Source: an uncultured Bacteroidales bacterium
GTDB lineage: Bacteria > Bacteroidota > Bacteroidia > Bacteroidales > UBA932
Assembly (NCBI GenBank): GCA_905235085.1
Contig: CAJOKD010000019.1
Span: forward strand, 1-64,000
Length of the DNA stretch: 64,000 bases
Direction of reading: 5' to 3'
Positions 50,294 through 58,957 of the stretch are shown one piece after another. The notes under the pieces were generated by a model that worked only from the letters and a program-made list of their open reading frames with translations, was not told the DNA's origin and searched no databases. Positions within the stretch are counted from its first letter, which is position 1. Each line of letters starts with the position of its first letter. The position numbers and the translations under genes were made by a program.

Positions 50294-51902
50294 CTATTCA
50301 CTAGGTTCCTTTAATGAAATAACAAAACTCTCCACATCCTTATCATCTACACAGTATTCAACTGTAACATCATCTGATACTACCTGCTCTTTTGACGGAT
50401 AATCAACCGTTGTCTTTCTCCGAATTCGTAGGTTACCATAGTATTCAAAATCATAATAGTATAGCGGAAAATCATCATATTCATCTAATGTCACTATAAT
50501 TTGGTTTAACCGCCCATTCTTATAATCGTAGTGATATGTGTTTGAGCTTAGCTTACTTAATGGGGCTTCATCTTTTTGGAATAACGTATCGATTTGAGAT
50601 CTTTCTAGCAGATACTTTATTTTAACTGTTGAAAGCAAATGTCCTCTATTACCATAGTCATATATAACCTCCTTAGTCGGAATCCCTTTATAAGATATTA
50701 TTTCTTTAGCCAATAAAACACCACCATATTCGAACTCATAAGTCAAGCTATAATAAGGTATATTAATTCTCTCTATGCGATCTGCAAATCTAATTACTTC
50801 TGAATTTCGAATACCCGGATAACCATTTTCCCATGCTTTCCACATATAATGCTGTGAGTAGTAATCTTGAACAAAATCTGGAAAGCGGAATTCGTAAGGC
50901 TCTGGTATTGTTATATCGTTCATGACTTTCAGGTAATCGGACCAAACCATTACGCCTGATCTAAGATTTACCGATCGCTCCATTCTAAGAGACTTGTCTG
51001 CCCTATAATACAGAGTATAACTCGAGTCAGGCTCACTCGCTAAGCCAACATAATGATCTTTTAGAGTATCTTTAAGTGGATAAAACGACATCCGGTCATT
51101 TAACAAACTGTACTTTCCTATTTCATCAACATACAGATGTATAGAATCAGGAGAATTAGTCTTGCCGCACATTATTAAAGCCTCTTTAATAAGACCATTC
51201 TGAGCCAAGATTTCTATTGCTTTGACCTCGCGCATATAGCATATCAGCAGCATTCTCATAAAGTCCTGCTTCAGTAAACACTTCAATTGCTTTATCCTCC
51301 CTTCCTAAAAAACCAAGAAGTCGAGCTGCTACTTGTTCGTTCCCGCTATTGACAAGCAGACTTGGCCAATCATAGAATAATACAAAAGCCACCAGCAATG
51401 CTAAACCAGCCAGACAAGAAAGGAGAGTCCAACGCCTCTTCTTATAATTGCCCGACAGTTTTGTAATAGCCTTTTTATCACCTAGAACCTTGTATTTTTC
51501 TAAGAGATCTTTTACTGAAGCATTCTCTTTTATCCCCTCCAGTCGGCGATAGGATTCCGCCGCCTTGCCCAACCATGCAATAGTCAGTTTTTTATCCCCA
51601 GACTCTTTGCATGCCTCGTAGTTTGAATATGAAAGATGAAGCAGGCGAGAGAGAGACTCCGCCGTATTCGGAACAGGAAATGAGTTAATAATGGATGCCT
51701 TCTTCTTTGACGACGACACCCCTGGGCTAAATACTTTATCCACTGCAAGAAGCTTTTCCTGTAAGTCCAGGATTGCATCAGTCGTGCTCTGGCTCCTTGC
51801 CGTTTCATTCATTAATGTATAACCACACTCCGGGCATTTTAATTCCATACCCGACAATGGTGCCCCACAATTAGGACATAAGTTCTTTCTATCTACGGCC
51901 AT
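50294..51902 (-). pseudogene. zinc-ribbon + TM protein, apparently frameshifted into two ORFs
   Basis: N-part (51186..51902) CPNCGAPLSGMELKCPECGY...AGLYENAADMLYAR; C-part (50294..51286) continues EVKAIEILAQNGLIKEALIMCGKTN in another frame. Confidence 0.65.
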
Positions 51903-51930
51903 TGTTTAGTGTTATTATGTTCCAAATATC

Positions 51931-52275
51931 TTATGCAATAGAATCCAATTTACCCCTGTATTTGTATGTGACAGAATGGCTCTCCTCATCATACTGCACC
52001 TCAAAGACCAGGTCTGTCCCAGGAGCATCGAGATGATTTGCAATGATCCATCGCTTCAGCTCTGCATTAGATACCCCACCTCTCCGGCTATAGTTAACCA
52101 AACGTCTCAGTGAAATCCGAGGATGATTTGGGAGAACAAAGTGCACAGCCGCCACTGCCTGGGGATCCTCACCACATATTTCTCTCCAAACATCAGTTGC
52201 TGTACTATTGCCAATAGCGACGTGACCAAGTGGTGTCACCCCTCGCACAACACGCAGTAAAACAAGTTTATCCAT
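51931..52275 (-). CDS. hypothetical protein, first gene of the SPFH cassette
   Basis: MDKLVLLRVVRGVTPLGHVAIGNSTATDVWREICGED; no recognised family. Confidence 0.5.
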   Translation of the reverse strand: MDKLVLLRVVRGVTPLGHVAIGNSTATDVWREICGEDPQAVAAVHFVLPNHPRISLRRLVNYSRRGGVSNAELKRWIIANHLDAPGTDLVFEVQYDEESHSVTYKYRGKLDSIA

Positions 52276-52426
52276 ACTCCAACAGTTATTAGTTTTGTCG
52301 TACAGTGTAATTTTTCGCCTCAAAAATAAACCTCTCCTTGACACGAATCAAGTTCACATTGGTTCAAATGAGAGCGGGGCAATAAATCCATATTCGCCAG
52401 ACCCGGAACGATTATTAAAAAAAAGA

Positions 52427-52500
52427 AAGTGTGGGCCTCCTAGACTTATCCAGAGGTGGGCTCTCGACAGCCGTGACGTGGATAAGGGATGCTCACACTT
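52427..52500. ncRNA. candidate structured RNA / terminator
   Basis: Three nested stems: AAGTGTGGGC/GCTCACACTT, CTTATCC/GGATAAG, GGCT/AGCC; A-rich tract at 52416-52428 would be a T tract downstream on the minus strand. Confidence 0.45.
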
Positions 52501-52758
52501 CCGCTATAGAATGAGCAGAGCCCATACTAATAGCCAGTGCAAGCGTTCGCTCTTATTCCTCCGTCACTTTGAATTGTCGAGATTCACCTACAAGGAATAG
52601 CTAAACGCTTTCTGTATGTATTATGCTGCATCAAAAACAGCAACTAGACAAATATAATTATTAATCTTTGAGAACCAATCAGAATTTGGTTCAAATTAGT
52701 TCAAAAGATGTTTGCGATTGATTCTCGGATCAATTCCAAACGTGCAGGGTCGTTCAAC

Positions 52759-53709
52759 TTATCTCTCATAGATCAAGTACTTATCCCGATCTACGGATGA
52801 GGAGGCGAAGGGCTTCAAGTACCCATTTTCAACCAAGTCGACTTGGCGACCGGTAATTCTCTCAAGATCCAGTTTGTGCCGGATAATGTCCAGCAAGGAA
52901 ACCTTAGCCTCCGGGGCGTATTCAACCAGCAGATCGATGTCACTCTCAGGTGTTTCTTCCTTGCGAGCGAAAGACCCGAATATCCAAGCTCGGCTGATTG
53001 GGAGAACCTTTGAAAAATACCTCTGGATGTTCCTGAACATTACCACCCTCCCGTCATCTACGAAAGAGAGGCTTTTATCCAATTCATCAGCCACTCCCCT
53101 CCTTGACGCATAGCGCCTCATACGGTCATAATTAACCGGATATACTTCAAGAGCGCGTTGAAAATCAATACATTGAGGGATGCCCTTATTGCCAGTCCGG
53201 CAAAGAGAATCCACGAGATCCTTTTCCAAAGAGGGCACAGGGCAGCCGGACACCTCTTTCATAGGAGCTTCAGAGACTAATGCTCCAACAACAATATAGC
53301 CCTCCAGGGGTACTGGAAACAGGTTGAAGTCTTTAACACTGATGACTTTCTGATATTTCTTCGTCAGCGAGGTAAACACTGTCTGGAGATTGCTCCTGGC
53401 CACCTCAATCCACATATTCAATCCCTTCTGGACTATGCAGTGATCGATTCCAACACATTGATTGTTCAGATACTCATTTACTTCCAGCATCCATTCTGTC
53501 ACAGGGACGACATATTCTGGTCTATGCACTGCCAGATATCGACCGCGCCCAGTCCTCGATAGAACGCCGCTACGAACCAACGACCGGATACGTGAGTGAA
53601 CAGTTTGGAAAGGAAGATCCGGATTGACCGCAACGAAATCAGCAACAGTCAATTCCCCTTCCCGAGCCAGCAGGTCTTCGTATTCAGATTTTGCCATCAG
53701 TGTTCCCAT
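52759..53709 (-). CDS. AbiEi-like wHTH regulator fused to MNT nucleotidyltransferase
   Basis: N-terminal wHTH FQTVHSRIRSLVRSGVLSRTGRGRYLAV; C-terminal AWIFGSFARKEETPESDIDLLVEY (GSxAR...SDIDL). Confidence 0.75.
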   Translation of the reverse strand: MGTLMAKSEYEDLLAREGELTVADFVAVNPDLPFQTVHSRIRSLVRSGVLSRTGRGRYLAVHRPEYVVPVTEWMLEVNEYLNNQCVGIDHCIVQKGLNMWIEVARSNLQTVFTSLTKKYQKVISVKDFNLFPVPLEGYIVVGALVSEAPMKEVSGCPVPSLEKDLVDSLCRTGNKGIPQCIDFQRALEVYPVNYDRMRRYASRRGVADELDKSLSFVDDGRVVMFRNIQRYFSKVLPISRAWIFGSFARKEETPESDIDLLVEYAPEAKVSLLDIIRHKLDLERITGRQVDLVENGYLKPFASSSVDRDKYLIYER

Positions 53710-53734
53710 CGGAAAAGAAACTTGTTCTTTCCTA

Positions 53735-53742
53735 CAAATATA
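53735..53742 (-). promoter_or_regulatory. -7 element of wHTH-nucleotidyltransferase gene
   Basis: Reverse complement TATATTTG (TAnnTTTG), 26 bp upstream of the start. Confidence 0.5.
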
Positions 53743-53744
53743 TC

Positions 53745-53783
53745 AATATTTCGGCAATATCAATCAGAAATTGCCGAAATATT
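53745..53783. promoter_or_regulatory. perfect 14-bp inverted repeat operator
   Basis: AATATTTCGGCAAT - 11 nt - ATTGCCGAAATATT adjacent to the -7 box. Confidence 0.65.
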
Positions 53784-53797
53784 TAAAAATAAACTAG

Positions 53798-54856
53798 CTA
53801 TTCGAACAATTCCGTGGCCTGGCGGAAGACTTCGTCGATGGCGCGCTGGTCGGAGATCGTGGAGGAGTCCTTGCGACTGGCCGACTGCTTGCTCTTTGGC
53901 TTAGGCTTGTCCATTGGTGCGGTAGGTGCGCCCTGTCCGGACACGACAGAAGGCGCCGGAGAATCAGGGAGTACAACGCTATCATCCTGCGAGGCCATGG
54001 TCGCAACAGTATCTGCAACAGCTTCGGGTTCAGCAGGTTCTCGAGAAAGGAGATGCCTCTCCAACGTAGGCACCAGCGCCATAAGAGCAATGAATAGGAT
54101 GAATATCACTCCAGCTACAACCGACCAGTTGCTCTTCAGTGCCTTTGTAACCTCCGCCACAGAAGCATACCGGTTCTCCGGCCTTGGGGAGCAAAGCTTA
54201 CGAACGACTGAAGAATACTTCCTCACAGGGAACAGAGACATCACCATTCCCAGGGAATACAAGTCACTCCGCACGTTCGCCTTGCCGCCCTCACGAACCT
54301 CCGGAGCTGCATAGACTGCTGTCCCGGCCGGGTTCTTCAAGATAGAGGAAGAGTCCGCGTCTGATAGGCCGAAGTCAATGAGCCTGACATTGTTGCCGGA
54401 ATATGTAACGAGGATGTTCGAAGGTTTCAAATCCCTATGCAGGACCTGCCGGGAATGCATATACGACAAGGCAGAGCAAATCTCCCCCACTATCTTGTCG
54501 CAGACGCTCCTTTCCGGTTTCCCCTCGGTCAGGAAAGACTCGAGGGTTCGCCCGTCCACCCATTCCATCTCAATGCAATTGCCGAGCGAAGGGTCCTTTA
54601 TGAATGAATAATACTCACAGATATTCTCGTGCCTAAGGGAATACCCTATTTCGAATTCTTTCTTGAGAAGCCTCTCATATACAGGCACTTCCCTATATTC
54701 CTCCTTAAGGCACTTCAGCACTCGGAAACGCCCGGAACGGTCGATCCTCCAGATTTCGGAATATCCTCCTTCGGAAGAACTGACAAGTTCCCTTGCATCA
54801 GTGGCAGGGGTCGCTTCCGCCGAAGGCGTATCAAAGAATTCCGAGGTATTATCCAT
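53798..54856 (-). CDS. Ser/Thr protein kinase with TM segment
   Basis: VLKCLKEEYR, HRDLKPSNILV, LIDFGLSD, YAAPEVR; TM VAGVIFILFIALMALVP; start at MDNTSEFF. Confidence 0.92.
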   Translation of the reverse strand: MDNTSEFFDTPSAEATPATDARELVSSSEGGYSEIWRIDRSGRFRVLKCLKEEYREVPVYERLLKKEFEIGYSLRHENICEYYSFIKDPSLGNCIEMEWVDGRTLESFLTEGKPERSVCDKIVGEICSALSYMHSRQVLHRDLKPSNILVTYSGNNVRLIDFGLSDADSSSILKNPAGTAVYAAPEVREGGKANVRSDLYSLGMVMSLFPVRKYSSVVRKLCSPRPENRYASVAEVTKALKSNWSVVAGVIFILFIALMALVPTLERHLLSREPAEPEAVADTVATMASQDDSVVLPDSPAPSVVSGQGAPTAPMDKPKPKSKQSASRKDSSTISDQRAIDEVFRQATELFE

Positions 54857-54894
54857 GCCCAAATATCCACATTTTTAAGTACATTTGCAACAGT

Positions 54895-55827
54895 ATGCGT
54901 AGGTTCCTGGTATTCGTAATCATCCTTGTACCGCTGTTCTTCCAAGTAGCGGCATTTGGTCAAGATTCCAAGATGGATCTTGCACTGGACCACTATGAGA
55001 CCATAATCGACAGGTGCATCCTGATGCGTGACAGGGCGCAGCGCGGAGAGAAGATCGAGGCGGATGAACTCAAGTCGTTGCTGGAACAGGTATCCAGCCT
55101 CAGGACTACACTTCAGAATAGTTCAAAAGGAATGACTGCCCGCCAGAGGGAACGATTCGAAAAGATAAAGAGGCGCTACACTGTGGCTTTCCAGCCTGGG
55201 AAGGTTGTGTCCCGGTCTGTTGTTCGGCTGCCAAAGGTGGATTGGGTGCCAAGGGTGGAGGAGATCCTTCGCTTCGCTCAGGATGACAGGTTGGATGCCA
55301 GTTGTCATCCTGAGGGAGCGCAGCGACCGAAGGATCTTCGCTTCGCTCAGGATGAGGCTCCGTGGCGGATAGGGGTGATGGCTATCGGTGGCTGGCAACC
55401 TTCCACCCTGAGTTACGGCGCGATGGCCACAGTGACCCACAACAGGTTGGGATTCTACATCAAGGGGCGATCCAACTTCACGAAGGATATCCATGAGTCA
55501 ATCTGTTCCAGCGACGGGACTTCGGAAGGGACGATCATCTGGAGCACCGGCCGGGAAAAGCATCCCGCGTGGAATCTTGGAGCCGGAGTGATATTCAAGA
55601 TTGCCGGGCCTCTCGGCATATACGCAGGAAGCGGCTACGGAAACAGGACAACTCTATGGGAAGAAGCCTCAGGGAGTTGGGCGAAGGTGGAAGAGTATTC
55701 ATTCAAAGGTGCCTGTGCCGATGCCGGTATAGTCCTGGACATCAGCAATTTCACCGCTTCTCTCGGAATAAGTTCCATCACATTCAGGAACCCTTCCTTG
55801 GAAATGGGAGTCGGACTGCGATTCTGA
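54895..55827 (+). CDS. secreted hypothetical protein carrying an in-frame REP-like segment
   Basis: Signal peptide MRRFLVFVIILVPLFFQVAAFGQ; EEILRFAQDDRLDASCHPEGAQRPKDLRFAQDE encoded by a palindromic repeat; porin-like C-terminus MGVGLRF. Confidence 0.75.
   Translation: MRRFLVFVIILVPLFFQVAAFGQDSKMDLALDHYETIIDRCILMRDRAQRGEKIEADELKSLLEQVSSLRTTLQNSSKGMTARQRERFEKIKRRYTVAFQPGKVVSRSVVRLPKVDWVPRVEEILRFAQDDRLDASCHPEGAQRPKDLRFAQDEAPWRIGVMAIGGWQPSTLSYGAMATVTHNRLGFYIKGRSNFTKDIHESICSSDGTSEGTIIWSTGREKHPAWNLGAGVIFKIAGPLGIYAGSGYGNRTTLWEEASGSWAKVEEYSFKGACADAGIVLDISNFTASLGISSITFRNPSLEMGVGLRF
55261..55354. repeat. REP-like palindromic repeat inside a CDS
   Basis: GATCCTTCGCTTCGCTCAGGATGACA...TGTCATCCTGAGGGAGCGCAGCGACCGAAGGATC plus a second CTTCGCTTCGCTCAGGATGA. 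Confidence 0.8.
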
Positions 55828-55849
55828 TCCGCAGTCCCAGCTGCACATT

Positions 55850-56428
55850 CTACTTGATTATATCCAGTACGTTGAGGCCCTCAGCTTTGGCCGCGACGTA
55901 GGGCGGAGTGCTTGTACCATCCGCCCGGAGTACGGAAGAGATGAAAAGCGGGACGCCCAGGATGAATTCGGAGGACTCGAATCTGTCGCCCTTGTGAAGC
56001 TTGGAGTTTTCTGAAGAAAGCACCTCGAAGGAAGTCCCTCCCAGGAACTTGATCTTCACCACCCTGTTCGGTGCCCAACCCAAGATTACTTCCTCTCCGA
56101 CATTCAGCGAAGAAGCCTCAACCGTCTTGCTGGTGAAGAACGTGGACACGACCGCTCCGGAATCCACCAATGCTTTCCGGAAAGCCTTGAAGTCGTGATA
56201 ACCCAGATAACGGGACAACGTGTCAAGTGTAGATATCCTGGGGCAGGATGAATATGACACATAGCCCCAGAGCCTCTTGAGGGTGGATGCTGAGATCAAC
56301 TCTCCTATCTCGCGTTCAACCACGAATGAGAGAAGTTCAAAGTCGGTCGTCGTGGACAGACGGTGGCCGAACTTTTCCTCCACCTGGCGGAGCAGTTCGG
56401 CGAGTTCCGGTATGAAAGGTGTTCCCAT
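55850..56428 (-). CDS. hypothetical protein
   Basis: LISASTLKRLWGYVSYSSCPRISTLDTLSRYLGYHDFKAF, a pattern I associate with Bacteroidota hypothetical proteins. Confidence 0.6.
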   Translation of the reverse strand: MGTPFIPELAELLRQVEEKFGHRLSTTTDFELLSFVVEREIGELISASTLKRLWGYVSYSSCPRISTLDTLSRYLGYHDFKAFRKALVDSGAVVSTFFTSKTVEASSLNVGEEVILGWAPNRVVKIKFLGGTSFEVLSSENSKLHKGDRFESSEFILGVPLFISSVLRADGTSTPPYVAAKAEGLNVLDIIK

Positions 56429-56491
56429 GATGTTGCAATATTACGGAATATCACCCGGTCCTGTCAAGTCCACAATGGTTCAAATTCAATT

Positions 56492-58321
56492 TCAGTCCTG
56501 CTTGACCACGATCCTGGTCCCGCTCGGAATGCACTTGTCGCTCCGGTTCTCAGTGACGTAAGGGATGACTTGACCAGGAGCGACATACAATACATCCAGA
56601 AGATTCTTTCCGGAGGAATCGTTCATCGGCGAGCACCAGAGGCCATTGGAATTAGGATCCACAGTATTCTTTTTCCCGACTTGCGGGTTGTGTGACAGGT
56701 CTAATGTACGGATTTGGTTCTCCCAGCAACGTATCCACGTGAGTTTCGTGTTATTCGTCAAGTCCAAAGTGGTTAATCCGCAATTCCAACAAGCGAGTTC
56801 TTCAAGTTCCTTATTAGTTGACAGGTCGATGGTTCCCAACTGGTTGCCGTCTATGCTCAGGACTCTCAGAGCCGGATTATGACTGACATCAAGGGATGTA
56901 AGACCTGAGTTGGCACACTCCAAGACACTAAGTGACGGCAATGAAGATACATCCAAGCTACCCAGCGGATTACCCCAACACTTGAGAGTCTCCACACTGT
57001 TTGGCACCGAAAGAGAGGTAATCAGATTATCCCAGATATGTACTGTTTTCAAATTAGTACAAGAAGTTAGGTCAACGTCTGTAATTGCGTTGGAATCAGC
57101 ATAGAGCAACCGCAATTTAGGATTGTTGGAAAGGACCAGCCTGCCAAATATGCTATTTGAACCAATACTTAACACTTCAAGATTCTTCAAGGAACTCACA
57201 TCCACCGAAGTTATTCCGCAATAAGGGTAATGCAATTCTATCAATCCGGGATTGGCCGACAGATCTGAAATGGACAGAGCGGCTTGACTCACAATCAAAT
57301 ATTTGAGATAATGATTTGAAGATACATCTACATTGAGACAAGGCCCTATTACCTGTCCCAGATCATCGACTGGATATTCGAAGGTCAATCTAGCGAGCCT
57401 CTGCATCTTTGACAAATCAGGCACATATGGATTCGTGCAACGTCCCAACGATAATTCTTGTAGATAATAATTCTTGGACACATCAGGATAATCCATCATC
57501 GTGCCGTCCAGATTCAATATCTTCAAATCCGGGTTTCGGGATAAGTCAATGGTCTTTTGGTGCACCCCCAAGGCCGCATTATTATATAGCCAGAGATCCT
57601 GCAACCTCTTATTCTTGCTTACATCGATACTCCTAAGGGTTCCGATAGGGCCATGCCAATGATCTCCTTCTTTACGGAACAAAGGTGACTCAGTATACTT
57701 ATATGGAGAGCTATAAGCCTCATTGCTAGTATTATTCGAATCATACCAATCCCCCGGGCAGTCGATATGGATCAGATTGGGCATATACTCTATGCCTTGA
57801 AGAGATTGGACGTTGTATCTGTTGGTTACAATATGTATCAAATTAATACGTTCCGCCTCATCAAGACTGATTTCTCCATCACCATCGGAATCGTAATTCT
57901 CAACCAGATAAGCCTTGAAACAAGGATCCTCTATCGGTATAGCTTTCGGGTTAAATGGCCTCTCAGGAACTGTAAATGATTCATTCTCAGACTTGATGAC
58001 ACTATTGCCGGCCGTCGCGAAAGCATGCCACTGGTAGGTCTTGCCATATTCAAGACCCTTGGCTACGGCTTTGAATGAATCTCCTGAAGGGAGAGCGAGC
58101 AGGACGCTTTCCTGCTCTCCCGGGATTCCATACGCGAATCCTACCTTTTCTGCCCGCGTAGATGAAAGGACGCAGGTGAAACTGACTGAATCTCCGGATA
58201 CGACAGCCTCGGATGAGACTATACTTGGAGCCACATAGTCTTTGCTGCCGGTTTCCTTCAGGGAACAGGAAGCTGCGGTTAAGGTCAGGGCAGTCAGAAG
58301 GATATTCAGGAATCTTCTCAC
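56492..58321 (-). CDS. leucine-rich-repeat lipoprotein
   Basis: Lipobox LTAASC; LRR ladder (LDVSSLPSLSVLECANSGLTSLDVSHNPALRVLSIDGNQLGTIDLS). Confidence 0.85.
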   Translation of the reverse strand: MRRFLNILLTALTLTAASCSLKETGSKDYVAPSIVSSEAVVSGDSVSFTCVLSSTRAEKVGFAYGIPGEQESVLLALPSGDSFKAVAKGLEYGKTYQWHAFATAGNSVIKSENESFTVPERPFNPKAIPIEDPCFKAYLVENYDSDGDGEISLDEAERINLIHIVTNRYNVQSLQGIEYMPNLIHIDCPGDWYDSNNTSNEAYSSPYKYTESPLFRKEGDHWHGPIGTLRSIDVSKNKRLQDLWLYNNAALGVHQKTIDLSRNPDLKILNLDGTMMDYPDVSKNYYLQELSLGRCTNPYVPDLSKMQRLARLTFEYPVDDLGQVIGPCLNVDVSSNHYLKYLIVSQAALSISDLSANPGLIELHYPYCGITSVDVSSLKNLEVLSIGSNSIFGRLVLSNNPKLRLLYADSNAITDVDLTSCTNLKTVHIWDNLITSLSVPNSVETLKCWGNPLGSLDVSSLPSLSVLECANSGLTSLDVSHNPALRVLSIDGNQLGTIDLSTNKELEELACWNCGLTTLDLTNNTKLTWIRCWENQIRTLDLSHNPQVGKKNTVDPNSNGLWCSPMNDSSGKNLLDVLYVAPGQVIPYVTENRSDKCIPSGTRIVVKQD

Positions 58322-58392
58322 AACTGCCCAAATATACGAATAATTCTAACAAATTCAGGCTGCCAGTTTCCTGACAGCCTGATTGTTTTTGG

Positions 58393-58465
58393 TCGGGATG
58401 ATCCGACTCGAACGGACGACCCCTACGTCCCGAACGTAGTGCGCTACCAACTGCGCTACATCCCG
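58393..58465 (-). tRNA. tRNA-Pro (CGG)
   Basis: Reverse complement CGGGATGTAGCGCAGTTGGTAGCGCACTACGTTCGGGACGTAGGGGTCGTCCGTTCGAGTCGGATCATCCCGA. Confidence 0.92.
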
Positions 58466-58525
58466 ATGCCGGTCCTGCCGGACTTAGCTTGAAAAAGCAG
58501 CCTTCGGGAGACTGCCTTCGCTTTC

Positions 58526-58780
58526 TTAATCGAGTTTGTTGATGTAAACTGCGATACCGCTCTTGAGGTTGGAAGCCTTGTTCTTGTGGATGACTCCGAT
58601 CTTGGCGAGCTTGTCGATCATTGCATAGACCTTCGGTGCTCCCTCTTCAGCCTCTTTCTTGTCGGTTGTGTTCCTAATCGCGCGAATCGCGTTTCGCGTC
58701 GATTTTGCATAATACTTATTATGCAATCTATGCCTTTCGCTCTGGCGAATGGCCTTCTTTGTAGATGCGTGATTTGCCAT
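58526..58780 (-). CDS. rpsT: 30S ribosomal protein S20
   Basis: [35 protein letters not shown]...[23 protein letters not shown]. Confidence 0.95.
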   Translation of the reverse strand: MANHASTKKAIRQSERHRLHNKYYAKSTRNAIRAIRNTTDKKEAEEGAPKVYAMIDKLAKIGVIHKNKASNLKSGIAVYINKLD

Positions 58781-58800
58781 CGTTGTTATTTTTTAATATT

Positions 58801-58875
58801 TGGTAGTGGGTAGGAGAATCGAACTCCTATTGCGGGAATGAAAATCCCGAGTACTAACCGTTATACGAACCCACC
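58801..58875 (-). tRNA. tRNA-Glu (TTC), CCA encoded
   Basis: Reverse complement GGTGGGTTCGTATAACGGTTAGTACTCGGGATTTTCATTCCCG...GAGTTCGATTCTCCTACCCACTACCA. Confidence 0.92.
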
Positions 58876-58957
58876 AGAAGTGACCCAAGTAGGCGTTACG
58901 CCAAATTGGGATGCAAATATATGGATTATTTTCGAGCCTGCAAAATAATTTTGCTCC

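Noticed and set aside
52295-52600. 101-aa plus-strand ORF over the candidate RNA
   Set aside because: No domain, runs through nested stem-loops; the RNA interpretation is more economical
42256-58321. CRISPR array or cas genes in the accessory island
   Set aside because: No regularly spaced direct repeats and no Cas-like proteins seen by eye
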